Shown: piece after piece, positions 1 through 12,870 of the stretch
Layout: each line of letters opens with the position of its first letter
How positions within the stretch are numbered: the stretch's first letter is position 1
Source: Corbicula japonica
Lineage: Eukaryota; Mollusca; Bivalvia; Venerida; Cyrenidae
Direction of reading: 5' to 3'
NCBI GenBank assembly: GCA_038501625.1
Contig: JAZAYU010000001.1
Span: forward strand, 7,338,829-7,402,828
DNA: 64,000 nt
Notes under the pieces: generated by a model
Databases searched by the model: none
Seen by the model: only the letters and a program-made list of their open reading frames with translations
Told to the model about the DNA's origin: nothing
Translations under genes and position numbers: made by a program

Positions 1-1580
1 AGAGTTCCACTAGAGGGTGCTAAATGCCAAATATCTAAGCTCTAGGCCTTGTGGTTTCAGACAAGAAGATTTTTAAAGTTTTTCCTATATAAGTCTATAC
101 AAAATGAAGTGACCCCTGGGGCGGGGCCAATTTTGACCCTAGGGAAATAATTTGAACAATCTTTGTAGAGTTCCAATAGAGGATGCTAAATGCCAAATAT
201 CTAAGCTCTAGGCCTTGTGGTTTCAGACAAGAAGATTTTTAAAGCCTTTCCTATATAAGTCTATATAAAATGAAGTGACCCCTGGGGCGGGGCCAATTTT
301 GACCCCAGGGAAATAATTTGAACAATCTTTGTAGAGTTCCACTAGAGGGTGCTAAATGCCAAATATCTAAGCTCTATGCCTTGTGGTTTCAGACAAGAAG
401 ATTTTTAAAGTTTTTCCTGTATAAGTCTATGTAAAATGAAGTGACCCCTGGGGCGGGGCCAATTTTGACCCCAGGGAAATCATTTGAACAATCTTTGTAG
501 AGTTCCACTAGAGGGTGCTAAATGCCAAATATCTAAGCTCTAGGCCTTGTGGTTTCAGACAAGAAGATTTTTAAAGTTTTTCCTATATAAGTCTATACAA
601 AATGAAGTGACCCCTGGGGCGGGGCCAATTTTGACCCTAGGGAAATAATTTGAACAATCTTTGTAGAGTTCCAATAGAGGATGCTAAATGCCAAATATCT
701 AAGCTCTAGGCCTTGTGGTTTCAGACAAGAAGATTTTTAAAGTTTTTCCTGTATAAGTCTATGTAAAATGAAGTGACCCCTGGGGCGGGGCCAATTTTGA
801 CCCCAGGGAAATCATTTGAACAATCTTTGTAGAGTTCCACTAGAGGGTGCTAAATGCCAAATATCTAAGCTCTAGGCCTTGTGGTTTCAGACAAGAAGAT
901 TTTTAAAGTTTTTCCTATATAAGTCTATACAAAATGAAGTGACCCCTGGGGCGGGGCCAATTTTGACCCTAGGGAAATAATTTGAACAATCTTTGTAGAG
1001 TTCCAATAGAGGATGCTAAATGCCAAATATCTAAGCTCTAGGCCTTGTGGTTTCAGACAAGAAGATTTTTAAAGCCTTTCCTATATAAGTCTATATAAAA
1101 TGAAGTGAACCCTGGGGCGGGGCCAATTTTGACCCCAGGGAAATAATTTGAACAATCTTTGTAGAGTTCCACTAGAGGGTGCTAAATGCCAAATATCTAA
1201 GCTCTATGCCTTGTGGTTTCAGACAAGAAGATTTTTAAAGTTTTTCCTATATAAGTCTATGTAAAATGAAGTGACCCCCGGGGCGGGGCCAATTTTGACC
1301 CCAGGGAAATAATTTGAACAATCTTTGTAGAGTTCCACTAGAGGATGCTAAATGCCAAATATCTAAGCTCTAGGCCTTGTGGTTTCAGACAAGAAGATTT
1401 TTAAAGTTTTTCCTATATAAGTCTATGTAAAATGAAGAGACCCCTGGGGCGGGGCCAATTTTGACCCCAGGGAAATAATTTGAACCATCTTTGTAGAGCT
1501 CCACTAGAGGATGCTAAATGCCAAATATCTTAGCTCTAGGCCTTGTGGTTTCAGACAAGAAGATTTTTAAAGTTTTTCCT
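1..1580 (+). repeat. 166-bp tandem repeat, about 9.5 units, with higher-order structure
   Basis: Units begin AGAGTTCC or AGAGCTCC at 1, 167, 333, 499, 665, 831, 997, 1163, 1329 and 1495, an exact 166-bp spacing. Diagnostic variants define types A (CTAGAGGG, CTATACAAAATG), B (ATAGAGGA, AGCCTTTCC) and C (CTCTATGCC, TATGTAAAATG). The order is A-B-C-A-(B/C hybrid)-A-B-C, followed by two further units. The last unit diverges after 1578. Bivalve satellites of about 160 bp such as BIV160 are known; whether this is related would need an alignment. Confidence 0.9.
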
Positions 1581-1812
1581 TTCGGTTGCCATGGCAACCA
1601 GAGTTCTGCATGGAATTGATTTCTTTGAACAACTTTGGAAGAGCTTCATGCAAGGAACATCTGTGGCAAGTTTCATCAAAATTGGCCCAAACGTTTCAGA
1701 GAAGAAGTCGATTGAAGCAATTGTTGATGACGGACGACGCACGACGCACGTCGCACGACGGACATCAGGCGGTCACAAAAGCTCACCCTGTCACTTTGTG
1801 ACAGATGAGCTA
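1..1812 (+). mobile_element. End of a pearl/HINE-like element with a 166-bp satellite core
   Basis: The first part is a head-to-tail array (see the separate entry). It is followed by a unique tail at about 1580-1812 with a 16-bp palindrome GGTTGCCATGGCAACC, a short GACG-type microsatellite at 1728-1765, and a terminal hairpin at 1780-1811 (14-15-bp arms, TTT loop) ending in GAGCTAAAAAG. Satellite core, tetranucleotide-like microsatellite and terminal stem-loop together resemble the pearl elements of oysters and Helentron-associated elements; that assignment is from knowledge of those families. The left end is outside the window. No transposase is present. Confidence 0.6.
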
Positions 1813-2828
1813 AAAAGAACTGGCAGATGCAAATGCAAAAGGACTAATTTTAGAAGAAGAAAACAGCAAACTAAAAAGAGCTAACAAGTACATTTCTGCA
1901 GAAAAAAGTGCATTGATTGAAAAACTAATGAAAAAAGATGCAGACATGAACCATGCATCAGCAATTGAATACTTCCTTGAGGAATTTAAAGAAGAAGTGA
2001 AATCACAAATAAAACATGAAATAACCTTGGCAAGGAGTGAAGACAACAAACTCGTCACATCCCAAATCTCATCTTTAAAACATGATCTAAAAAAAGAACT
2101 TGCCAGTCTAAGAGAAAATGTCAAACAACCATCACAATCATCAGCAGTATTTCCTTCCTCATCAGCAAATGTTAAAAATACCCAAAATCCAAAGGAACAA
2201 CCGAAGCAGCATCATTCAGCAATGCATAAGAACCGTGAGACAAATAACTCTCCAAGTCTGAGATCAGGAGATGCAAACAAGAAAAAGAGTGTTATTATTC
2301 TTGGAGATTCCGTGACAAAAGTACTGAGCAGAAGTAAACTGGCCGGAAGTAACATAGATTTGACAATCAAATCACATGAAGGCGCAAGAGTCAAAACTAT
2401 AGAAAACACTGTTACCTCATTGGCAGACACAGACAGATTCAAAAATGCTGAAGCAATTATGATTCATGTAGGAATAAACAATATTTTCCGAAGCTGATAG
2501 CCCATCATCTATCATCGAGGATTTCCAAGACTTGTTACATAGAGTGCATCACTTCAATCCGCAAACAAAAATTATCCTGTCATCTCTTCTACCGAAGAAA
2601 AAAGACAAGTTATCAGTTCAAAGAATTAAAGCTGTAAATGAGTCACTGAAAGATCTGTGTAACGACAATGATCACATCTTCCTAGACAATACAGAAGACT
2701 TTGTTAATAAACAAAGTCTGTACTATGATGAGGTTGACCTTAACTCAAATGGAGGCACAGTTCTCGGCAACAACATGAATCAAAGTACTGAAAGTACAGA
2801 AAACCAGCGAAGCGATTTTGCTTATTGA
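1805..2828 (+). pseudogene. LINE ORF1 remnant: coiled coil plus SGNH-esterase-like domain
   Basis: An open frame running through 1810-2497 encodes a Lys/Glu-rich coiled coil, then a domain with the esterase block-I motif ILGDSVTK and the block-III motif HVGINN. A single extra T in the run at 2484-2487 shifts the frame and gives a stop at 2495. The product resumes in the next frame at 2499-2828 and includes YYDEVDLN. In the intact copy the corresponding motif is YDEVHLN, so the expected catalytic His of the D-x-x-H pair is Asp here. No upstream start remains. Confidence 0.85.
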
Positions 2829-2970
2829 GAATAACCAGTGCCATGATTCTCATACATGTATCCATTTACGAAAAAGCAAAAGAACTTGGTTCACTCGCAA
2901 AGACCTTCATCTTGTCTAAATGATAGTGGAAATAAGGGTTTCCATGTATTATCTGGATGAAGGCTTCTGT

Positions 2971-3210
2971 TAACCCTTTACTCCATAGATATACCTTCAT
3001 AGCTTGGGCGAACAGTTTAGATCCATATCAGCTGGCACATCTGTGCAATCTGATTAGGATTTAAACTGTTCACTTTTATAATCATTTTTTTTTCTGACCA
3101 GTAATCACAAATTTTAGATCCAGATCAGATAGCACTATTGTGCCAGCTGATCGGGACCTGAACTGGTCACCTATGTGATGAAAGGCGTATATATTGAGTA
3201 AAGGGTTTTA
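2971..3210. mobile_element. TTAA double-hairpin MITE
   Basis: Starts TTAACCCTTTACTCC and ends GAGTAAAGGGTTTTAA. Inside are two successive imperfect hairpins built on GATC-rich arms (TTTAGATCC..GGATTTAAA and TTTAGATCC..GGACCTGAA). It belongs to the same family as the element at 11545-11786. The TTAA ends recall piggyBac-type target sites; no protein is encoded. Confidence 0.75.
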
Positions 3211-3808
3211 AGCAAGAAATTATAATAGTGAAATCTGTGTACTGACATCCCAAAGACAGAATGAAAACGAAAAATGATATAGAAAGTGAGATCCCATCGA
3301 TGGGAAAGATTATGCAGTTATTTGAAATAAGAAATATACAATTGTTTCCTTCATTGTGAATAACATGTAAAGGAAATCATAGAATTGAGAATCCTACATA
3401 TTAAGATAAGACAACCGAGAGTCATAACATTGCCGAAAGCATTGGAATTTAATGCTAGATAACACACATGTAAAATTGAAGACAATTTCAGAGGAAAATG
3501 AATTACTATAGCTTATACCAAAAATTTCCACCGTATTAAGTTGTATATAATAATGGACTCGATGATTTTTTTTTCATGTAGCATATTATTAGAAAAAGGT
3601 GCCAGATTTAAGACATTTGTAAACATATCATTGAGTTTTGGTTGTTAAGGAGCTGGGATAAATGTTGATTAGCTTACAATCCGTTCATATAACATCAGTT
3701 TCAGCAGACAGAAGTGTCGTTTTTAATTTTAGGCTTCATCATGGTTTGTCCTCTATATTCACACGTACTTTTACTGTTATTTGGCTTTCTTCAAAACGCG
3801 GGAAATTG

Positions 3809-3829
3809 TGACGTCACTCATATTTGCAT
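3809..3829. promoter_or_regulatory. CRE palindrome TGACGTCA followed by octamer ATTTGCAT
   Basis: TGACGTCA at 3809-3816 and ATTTGCAT at 3822-3829 lie six bases apart. Known factors (CREB/ATF and POU) bind such motifs, but no transcript is visible next to them, so a regulatory role is only a possibility. Confidence 0.25.
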
Positions 3830-4671
3830 ATTCAATGTGTCACTGCGCATATGATTTCATGTACTACAAACAAAAATAGTAGTCATCTCTAGCTTAATCG
3901 AAAACGTAAACCGAGTAAACATCTTAACCTTTGGAAAAAATGTAAATTATGCATTATTCCTGAAACAAATCATAGTCCATTCCTTGGACCACTGATGGCC
4001 TTATTGTCGACGTGTCTTCTGCCACGTACATGATAGCCGGACACATACCGCGCTTGCTTGTAGCATGTTTCGAATACATAGATCTGTAAATCTTACATGT
4101 CCTTATTTCTGTATGAGTAATATCCGGTATACTAGTTTTAATATGTAAAATTTTACACATTTCAATAGTTTACTGTTTACTGATCAAGCTTACATGTGGA
4201 AATCCAATATATAAACATATTCAGCAATGATGATTGCTTCATGTTCAGTGATTTACAACGCTCATGAACGCCTACCATCAAATAATAAACAAATGTTCGC
4301 AATATGTCTTTAAAATTTCAAGTGAAAGCATTTGCGCATTGATTTCATAAAGTGGACAATTGAAGAAAAATATGCTAAGATGGAAATTTATCATTATCAT
4401 TATAATGTTAATGATAAAAATAAAATATTTCGTGAAACAAACAGTTAAGCCGCGGAACAAACGTCAAATATTGAAATGGTTTTAAAATGACAAAATACAG
4501 AAAATGTTTTCACTGTTTAGCTTTGAATTAGCAGAAAAGATATATTAAATATTTCAGATTTAATATTTGGATATTGTAATATCCTAACATCGGGAATATC
4601 GTTTATATCTCTACCTAAAGGTAACATATGTTTTGATACCGATTTCAGAATTGTGATAAGTACAACCAGCT

Positions 4672-4893
4672 TTGCTGGTTAAAAAGGTTATCTATGAGGC
4701 CATTGGGCTACCCTGCCGAGCATATACCTCACATTTTCACCAAGGCCCAAAACAAAACAAGGAGCCTTACCGGAGCAACAGCTACCACACAGATTGGAAC
4801 TGGAACAGACACCCAGCGGACAGCATGCCAGCCCAGTGGATGCCAATGCCACCAGCACCAATCTGGTATCCACCAGCAAATCGGAGATATTAG
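4672..4893 (+). pseudogene. LINE ORF1 C-terminal tail (remnant)
   Basis: This frame encodes a Tyr/Trp/Pro/Asn-rich tail that ends at 4891-4893 and overlaps the start of ORF2 at 4794. The intact element has the same layout: a Tyr/Arg/Pro/Trp-rich ORF1 tail overlapping ORF2 in the +2 frame. This places the resumption of ORF1 after the 1.84-kb insertion at about 4670. Confidence 0.65.
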
Positions 4894-7755
4894 TTGACCT
4901 CGACAACCAGACTACACCACCTCAAGGCTCTAAATGGTTCTTTAAGAAAGGATTGAATATAGTTCATCTGAACATTCATTATCTTTATCCAAAATTGGAT
5001 CAGATCAAGCACATACTTCAAGAACAGGGAAATATTCAAATATTTGGACTATGTGAAACATTTCTAAATTCTACATTTTCGGACGCAGAAGTATCTATTC
5101 CAGGGTACCAAACCATTAGAAAAGATAGGCGAACAAATGGTGGTGGCTTAATTATTTATATAAGAAGTGATATTGTTTGTGAGAGAATGATAAAATTTGA
5201 AAAGGACAACCTAGAAATGATTTGGCTTAAAATTAGTCATGGTAAACAAAAACCCTTTCTATTAGGTTATGTTTATAGGCCACCATCAGCAACTCAAGCT
5301 TGGCTTGATCAGATAGAAAATACAATGTAACAAATTGTAATTGAAGACTCTGAAATAATTCTACTAGGTGATCTGAACTTTGACTATAGTGATTTACAAA
5401 AAGTAAACAAACGCTGGATTGGCATTGTGGACAATTCTCACCTTGTTCAAATGGTTGAAACACATACAAGAGTGACAAACTTGACTGCAACAATAATTGA
5501 TCACGTTTATACAAATTTGCCAAACAATATTGTTAAATTACATGTTCAACCAATCTCTTTAAGTGAGCATTTTGCAGTTTGTTTAACATGAAAACTTTTT
5601 ACTAATCATTCTGGGAGTGGTGCCTCAAATATTATCAATTACAGAAGTATGAAGCACTTCTCTCAAGACGCCTTTTTGAATGATCTATCCAGTCAGCCCG
5701 TATCAGTCATTGAAATTTTTGATGATCCTGATGATGCTTTAGATTACTTCTGTAGTATATTTTTAAACGTTTTGGAAAACCATGCACCTAAAACAAAAAA
5801 GAAAGTTAAATATCCAATCCAACCTGACTCACCAGGTTTTCCTCTGAAATATCTGAAGCCATGAAAATAAGGGACCACTTTAAACGTACAGGTGACACTG
5901 CCAATTACAAACAAAGCCGAAATATTTTCCAATATCTCATCCATGAAATGAAAAAGTCTTTCTTTACTAAAACAATCAATGGCAATAAAACAAATCCAAA
6001 AATACTATGGAAAAATTTAAAAATTCTGTCAAACAAAAATACTTATATGATGATCACTGTGTTATTAATGATGATGAAGGTAATCCTTTTACAGACCCCG
6101 AAATTGCAGCAAACAAATTCAACACATATTTTACTTCACTATCTCAAAATTTTACCATGCCTAATAGTCATAAGAATGAGCATGCTGAGCTTAGAAATTT
6201 GTTAATTCAAAAACACAGCCTAATACCGAGTTCAATTTGCCCTTGTTAAATGCTGCTTTTGTAAAAGAACAACTACTATCATTGCCAACTTCGAAGTCTA
6301 CAGGCCTTGATGGTTTGGCGGCAAAATTCCTAAAAATCAGTGCAGAAGTTATTACTAAAACTAGTATGGTTAATACTCCAATTTTTAAAAAGGACAAAAG
6401 CATGATATAGCCAACTATCGTCCTATTTCTATTCTGCCAATACTGTCAAAAATTTTAGAACGTCATGTCAGCAATAATGTTAAATCTTTCTTAAACTAGC
6501 ACAATTTGATACGAGAGGCAGTCGGGTTTCAGATCTCATCACTTCTGTGAAACAGCCTTGACAGCAATATTAGTTGATTGGATAAATGCAGTTGATGAAA
6601 ATAAAATCACTGGTACAGATTTCCTTGATCTATCAAAAGCCTTTGACATGATAGATCATGAAATTCTTATAGAAAAACTAGCAATATACAAATTCAATAG
6701 CTCTGCAATACAGTGGTTCAAGTTTTACCTACATGGCCGTACACAACAAGTTTCAATTTCCAACACATTTTCTGAAAGTCAACCAATCAAAAGAGGTGTG
6801 CCCCAAGGTTCTATACTTGGGCCTCTTCTTTTCATTATTTTTATTAATGATAATGCCATTGGTAAGCCAGAACTCACAAACAAATATGTTTGCAGATGAT
6901 TCAACGTTATATTACTCTTCAGTCTCTATAGATGATGTAACTGACACACTCAATCAAGACCTTATAAATGTTCAAGAATGGTGTAATAATAACTCAATGG
7001 TTATAAACTCTAAAAAAACCAAACTTATGTACATTACTTCACGCTCAAAGCAGTCTCTTTCGGAATCAGCCAACAACCTTCAAGTGAATGGTGAAACCAT
7101 CGAAGTGAGCACATGTGAAAAACTTTTAGGGGTACATATTGACAGTACACTTAATTGGACTGTACAGGTAGAGAACACTCTTAAAAAGTGTAATTCTCTA
7201 CTGTTTTTACTGGGAAGAATAAAATATTACTTGTCTGTACCAATGCGCAAATTATTTTACAACTCATATATTCTGCCCCATATTGATTATTGCTGCACTG
7301 TCCGGGGGAATTGCAATGTAGAACTCATAAATCGTATTATATGTTTTCAGAAAAGAGCAGCCCGTCTACTTCTTAACAAAACTTATGAAACTCCATCACA
7401 ACATCTCTTTACAGAACTAAACTTGATGACATTTGACCAGAGAATTAAATTCAAAAAAGCAATACTTATGTTTAAAACAATGCACAATGCTGCCCCAAGT
7501 TATCTCAACAACCGATTTACATTAGTTTCTAATATATACTCAAAATGCTTACCCTCAAATACTTCACATTCTTTATATGTCCCAAAACCAAAACATGAAA
7601 TCTATTGCAAATCATTTTCTTATTCAGGTGCTGTTATTTGGAATTCCTTACCAGATTTTGTTAAAAATTCTACAACAATACATCATTTTAAGAAAAACTA
7701 TCTAAAGTATGAATTTAGCACACCATTTTCCAAGTACCACTCCCAACTTAACTAA
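4794..7755 (+). pseudogene. LINE ORF2 remnant: endonuclease and reverse transcriptase
   Basis: The N-terminal AP-endonuclease-like part ([33 protein letters not shown]) is followed by RT blocks (FLDLSKAFD near 6620, GVPQGSILGPLLF near 6800, MFADDSTLYY near 6890) and the C-terminal region to 7755. In-frame stops occur at 5328 and 5589 and frameshifts occur around 5864, 6240, 6400-6560 and 6730-6900. The endonuclease SDH motif reads SEH. Related along its length to the intact 1005-residue ORF2 on the minus strand at 37.6-40.6 kb. Not functional. Confidence 0.9.
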
Positions 7756-7920
7756 ATTATTTTTCATTGACATTTGAGCTTTGTTTTCTATGTTATTATG
7801 CATTATGTTTCATTTCAGATTTCCTTTATTCATCTGTTGTATGTAATATTGTCAATGTATATAATAGAGGAACACAGGGAAGATTGAGATATACTGGCTG
7901 TCAAACGAAAGTTATCACTC

Positions 7921-8165
7921 TTAACCCTTTCCTTGATATAAACGCATTTTTACGCATGTGCGACCAGTGTACATCCAGATCAGCCGGCACATCCGTGCCG
8001 TCTGACAGATCAGCCGGCACATCCGTGCCGTCTGATCAGGATCTGCACTGGTCGCATTTTGGTCCGAAAAAATCTAATGAATCAAAAAGGGAACAGTTTA
8101 GATCCAGTTTAGATCTAAACTGTTCGCCCTAGCAATAAAGGTGTATCTATACAGGAAAGGGTTAA
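7921..8165. mobile_element. TTAA double-hairpin MITE with internal duplication
   Basis: TTAACCCTTTCC at the left and GGAAAGGGTTAA at the right form 12-bp terminal inverted repeats. In the first hairpin the segment GATCAGCCGGCACATCCG plus the next eight bases occurs twice in a row (7978-8034). This copy is close to the best-preserved ones, so it is probably young. Confidence 0.85.
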
Positions 8166-8670
8166 AATAGGTTTATCATTGATCAAAACCAAAAACTTAG
8201 TTTTACATACTAAGTATGTAAAACACTGAGTAGCACTGGTGCAATCTATGACTTTTCTGGAGTCAAGTTTAAAGCTTAATTTTTAGCCACAAAAAATGAA
8301 ACTGATTCAACTGGAAAACATTTTCGAAGTTGTAATTCTTCTTTATGTCTCGGAAGATTGAATTACTAAGAAATTTTAAGATTCCAAATTTCGAGGGCTT
8401 GGCGTCATTTGGCCTAAATCATATAGAATTTTAAATGAGATTATCCAGTTTTAGCCAAGACCTAAAAATGACGTTCTGTAAGAAAGATGCTACATGTACT
8501 GTTCAATTTTGGAAAGTTTACAAATGTTTCATCAAATCACAGCCAAGAAATTTTCATAAAACAGGAAATACGCTTAAGGTTGACAACTCTGGAAGTCAGT
8601 TCCTGATCTTGATAATCATGCCTTTCTTTAAATTCATGTATCTTATCAATCAGTTTAAGCAGGTAGTACA
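8166..8670. other. Unassigned AT-rich stretch
   Basis: No gene, RNA or repeat boundary recognised. Confidence 0.3.
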
Positions 8671-9230
8671 CTTAACGAATGTTCTAACTACACCTATCAT
8701 ATTATTTTAGTTTCTCAGTGTGAATTCGGTGCATGAAACATAATAAGATATGTACATTTTCACTTCCTTTTATGAAATAACCATTAAGTTCCCTGAATGT
8801 TTTTGAAACCGATGACATTAAATCATTAGGCAAGGGTAAAAACAAAAGTCACAAAGAGCAGTTGTGGGTATATTCTCTATAATCAAAGATTCATGCCTAA
8901 TTTAAAAATGGATTCTAAAGCAATTTTGAACAATTCTAGGCATATGTATAATAATGAAATTGCTTAGCTGTTTGACAGAAGAGGTTTCAGCATTTTAGCC
9001 ATTTTTGGTTTACCCTCTTTACTAAAGCTTTGGTCAATTTTGTGACTTTTGGTTTTACCCCTACCTCGATAAAATGTCCTTAGTTTATACACAAGGGGAT
9101 TTTATTAGCATTTTCATCAAAAGAAGTCAAAATTATTAATCTTATTATGTTTTAAATTTTAAGAGTGTACTCAAATTCCATGCAGAGAAATTAAACTTTT
9201 ATGATCAGTGAAGTTAGAATATTGGTCAAG
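8671..9230. mobile_element. 560-bp TIR element (degenerate copy)
   Basis: It begins CTTAACGAATGTTCTAACTA and ends with a decayed inverse (GAAGTTAGAATATTGGTCAAG). The interior resembles the better-preserved copy at 59448-60023, for example the shared GTTCTAACTACACC, AAAACNAAAGTCACAAA and TTTTGTGACTTTTGGTTTT blocks. Non-coding, so a non-autonomous DNA element. Confidence 0.7.
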
Positions 9231-11544
9231 CATAATTATTGTCAAAGTGGCAACTTTCTTTTGACAAGAGAATAGATTTTGCTTTTAAGGAAAGCGTCCT
9301 TGTCACCCAGCTAAGTCTCTGTCAACATGTAACATATTTACTTGACACATTTGGACTTTTTTTCTTGAAATCAATATAGGTTACTATAGTAACCTTTTCA
9401 TGAAACAAAACTGAGATGGCGCTAGAAGACTTTTGGTTATCTAGTGCTATTATATTTCAATATTCAATGTAACAATGACCCGAAGCAGTGGTATGCCACA
9501 CAAGGACTTAGACTGATATAATCCATTACAAAATCGTATTGAAGTGTCCTTTGTATCCAAACTAATGAGGTTTCGTGGAATCGAAATGTACACTTCAAAG
9601 ATCATATAATAATTGTTTGTTAGTTAGCTGCTATAGTTTAGTTAATCAGTATTTTCCTGAGTTTTAAGGCACTTAAATCACCAGCTTAAGTTCCCAATTT
9701 ATTTTAAGTGTTTAGACAGTATAGTTTGCAGTTTTCCTGAATTTTCTTTTTTTTTATTTTGTTAAGACAGATTAGTTTCCATGAGTTTCCCATTTTAAGT
9801 GTGTTCACATTTTCCTCAAGCCTCCCATTTTTTTAGTGTATTCAAACAGATCAGTTAGCAGTTTTTCACGTTTCCCATGTTACATTGTGTTCTGCCTTGT
9901 ACAAGTGTCCCTTTATAAAATCTCTTTTTTAATAAAGTTACTGGGATTGAAATTTTTTTATAACAAAAACAAGCGACATCAGCTACTTTTCTTCTGAATA
10001 TAATTACTGTAATTGGGTGAGTTTCTAAAGCAGTTAAAATTGGATACATATTGCTTGTACGTGGAAAATCGCACATATGGCTATATTATCTTGTTAACAA
10101 TTATGAACATCGGTATTTTGTCTACAACTTTATGATACAACACTAAATGGAACATTATTTTTAATGCTATTAATTTTTTTTACATTATTTTTAATGCTCT
10201 ATCTTTATTCCATAATTATGTTCCAGTTTAATCTATTATCAATATGACAGTAGAGTTGGCTATTGTTTAATCACCCCTAGGATATATCTGCTGCTTTTTA
10301 AGCTTTGCACTTGGGGTTATCTGTGATATGCAGAGTTTTTATTCTCTGATCCCCTGTCAAATTTTATTCTGTTCAGTTCTGCCCATTGATTTCTTGTTAA
10401 GGACAATACAATTCTTTTATCTGGGGACCAGGCAGGGCTGAACATGTAATGGTATTAATATAAAATTACCGCATTGAAAGTTCCATGTTCACCAGTATAA
10501 ATATTATGCAAACCAATGTTCAGGATTGGTCAAACTTGGTACTTTTTTAAATGTGTAAATATGAGTTGCGCTCAACCTGGGGCTTGGCAGTGAGTACAGT
10601 AAAATGCATTTCTGTTACTGGCCATGAACAGGCTCAATCAATCCAAGTCTGCCAAATTTTCATATTATTTTTGTCATGTTTGTGGCTTTCACATTTCCAT
10701 TTTCATTTATTTTATTATTTTGATTTTCTTTGAAATAATTGAAGAAAAAATCTTATACCAAATCTAATATGAGTTTAAACTATGACTTTCTAGTCAATAA
10801 CAAACATCAAGGTGAAAACATTTCAGTAAGCATATATTTGCATATTTATATAATTAAATAAAGGTTTAAAATAAAAACTTCATAAAATTTTGTTAAAATA
10901 AAATAAACAAGATCAGGAAATTTATATCACATCATTTCAACAATGAAGAAAAAATATTATATCTGACTTATAAACACACACAAATTAACGTTAGATTACC
11001 TTAGAGCATTATAATCCTTGTAACTTCAACGTAACAACACTGCAGTTTCTATATATAGGCATTCGGAGGTAAATGTTGGCAAACAGCAAACATTCTCACT
11101 GTGTATCAAACCTGTGAAAAATGGTACAGAAAATCAATAAAAATCAATTTGTTCCAAACCAGATCGTTCATTGCTGTAGCATGCCTGTATTAACGGAACA
11201 TGAATCAGGGAAACCGTTTTGTAACATTTCGATGTTAATTACATTTTCCAATACAGCAATAGTCATGTTTCCTATTTTATGTTTTTTCCTTTCAAGCTGA
11301 GCAGAAGTTTTTTCCCCAATAACATTTAGGGAAATCAAGACTTATTTCTCCGAGGGAGGTTATATAAGTATTGGTTAATCTTGTCTAATGCAATGAAAAT
11401 TGTCAATATCTCAGGAAGAATATAGAATTAATAGTCCCAATGTACAAATTACTTAAGAAATTACCGTCCAAAACATAATATTTTGACAAAAAGTTCAAGG
11501 TCTAGGACAACAGATTGGCCTTAACCCTCAGTCTGCTTTGTTGT
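9231..11544. other. Gene-free stretch with one degenerate dispersed repeat
   Basis: AT-rich with many T runs. About 10320-10520 resembles 22220-22440 (shared TTTTTATTCTNTGATCC, GTTCCATGTTCAC and TTCAGGATTGG in the same order), so both are copies of an old dispersed repeat. No conserved protein frame or RNA gene seen in the remainder. Confidence 0.45.
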
Positions 11545-11786
11545 TTAACCCTTTCCTGGATATATACGCATTTTTACGCATGTGCGACCAGTGTAGATCC
11601 AGATCAGCCGGCACATCCGTGCCGTCTGATCTGGATCTGCACTGGTCGCATTTTGGTCAGAAATAACCTAATGAATCAAAAAGTGAACAGTTTAGATCCT
11701 GATCAGACGGCACGGATGTGCCGGCTGATCTGGATCTAAACTGTTCGCCCTAGCAATAAAGGTGTGTCTGTACAGGAAAGGGTTAA
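11545..11786. mobile_element. TTAA double-hairpin MITE (near-consensus copy)
   Basis: TTAACCCTTTCCTG...CAGGAAAGGGTTAA termini flank two well-formed hairpins. The first (about 11585-11650) has arms GCGACCAGTGTAGATCCAG / CTGGATCTGCACTGGTCGC. The second (about 11685-11748) has arms GAACAGTTTAGATCCTGATC / GATCTGGATCTAAACTGTTC. Each hairpin loop region carries GGCACATCCGTGCC or its inverse. 242 bp, no ORF of its own. This is the best reference copy in the window for the family. Confidence 0.9.
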
Positions 11787-11877
11787 AATTTCTGTTTCAA
11801 TAAAGTTGACAAACCTGTTGTGGCTTGACTTAGGTTTTGGTCTGATTTTAGAGCAATAAGTAATAAAAAAACTCTCA

Positions 11878-11975
11878 TTAACCCTTTCCCGTACAGACAC
11901 ACCTTAATTGCTAGGGCGACTGTTAACTGTTTTGCAGGAACGAGGCTCTGCCGAGTTCCCGCCAAAACAGTTCAC
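11878..11975. mobile_element. Partial TTAA MITE
   Basis: The left terminus TTAACCCTTTCCCGTACAG and adjacent sequence are recognisable (inverted relative to the copy at 11545). The first hairpin is replaced by GAACGAGGCTCTGCCGAGTTC, itself a hairpin, and the right half is missing. Confidence 0.55.
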
Positions 11976-12870
11976 CCGAGGTGACAGATTTTTCTATCTT
12001 TACCGAATGTCTCATGCAAGATACTTTTTCTTGCATACCTTTTATTTTTTATAACATTTCTGTGTAAGTATACAAAGTAATTTATTTTCCTTATGCTGAA
12101 ATATTGACGTTAACGCAAACCTTTTTATAAATGACGTCACTAACTTGAATATATTACGTCAGATACTTGAAGACGTGACATCACTCACGCAACTCGTTCT
12201 ACATGGGGGGTGAAGGATCGAAATTTCCTACACGGGTGAAAACACCGGATGACCTGATCCGGTATGCAAGAAATATGTTTATTGCATGTACTACTGGTGT
12301 GCTTACCTTATGCTATTTGAGGACAAATAAAATGTACACATTGGAAGGTACAATGGTAATTCTAGTGGTGGTGCAATGGTATATCAGAGTTGCAACTTCA
12401 TAGTTATATGTTGTGTTATTTTATACGTTTGACATATACAATAACGTATGCACCAATAATTCTTTTGTTAGGCACAACTTCAATACCTTTTAAGCCTTCT
12501 TAAGCACCTGAATTTTATCCATGATATTTAGATAAGCAGAAAAAGTATTGTTGATGTATTTTCCAATAAATGACATGTAGCAACTAGTTGTTATATGGCA
12601 ATTAATAATACCGGTATCTTGACAAAAATTCTTCTCTGATGTACACTGATGACTTTCTTTTGAAGATTATGAAAAAACAACTTTACATAAATGGTTGTAT
12701 TTCCCAAAAGGACGAAAATATCAATAGTATTTGAAAGCCAATGTAATAAAATTGTTATTTCTTCAGTTATTTGAACATAAATTTTCATTATAAAGAAGGA
12801 TATTGCAGAGAACAATCTACATTTTATTATTGAATATATCTGCATTAGAGACACAGTAACACTGTACGAT
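11976..12870. other. Unassigned stretch with CRE-like sites
   Basis: TGACGTCA at 12132-12139, then TACGTCAG and GACGTGACATCAC within 60 bp. A short open frame at 12203-12403 has no recognisable domain. No gene model supported. Confidence 0.3.

Larger units (their letters stand above)
2829..4669. other. Insertion splitting LINE ORF1; no gene recognised
   Basis: About 1.84 kb of AT-rich sequence separates the esterase part of ORF1 from its proline-rich C-terminal tail. It contains one TTAA double-hairpin element (2971-3210), a perfect CRE palindrome and an octamer-like motif near 3810-3829, and otherwise short random ORFs. I could not define termini or a target duplication, so it may be one inserted element or several. 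Confidence 0.6.
1805..7920 (+). mobile_element. Decayed CR1/L2-like non-LTR retrotransposon (5' truncated, interrupted)
   Basis: Fragments of ORF1 (esterase type) and ORF2 (endonuclease plus reverse transcriptase) lie in the same order as in the intact element at 37.3-43 kb and are similar to it throughout. ORF1 lacks its N-terminal half and begins directly at the hairpin end of the 166-bp element. It is split by unrelated sequence at 2829-4669. The 3' untranslated part still matches the intact copy (AGAGG..CACA..GGAAGATTG near 7867-7885) and stops where a TTAA element begins at 7921. Multiple stops and frameshifts mean it is dead. Confidence 0.85.
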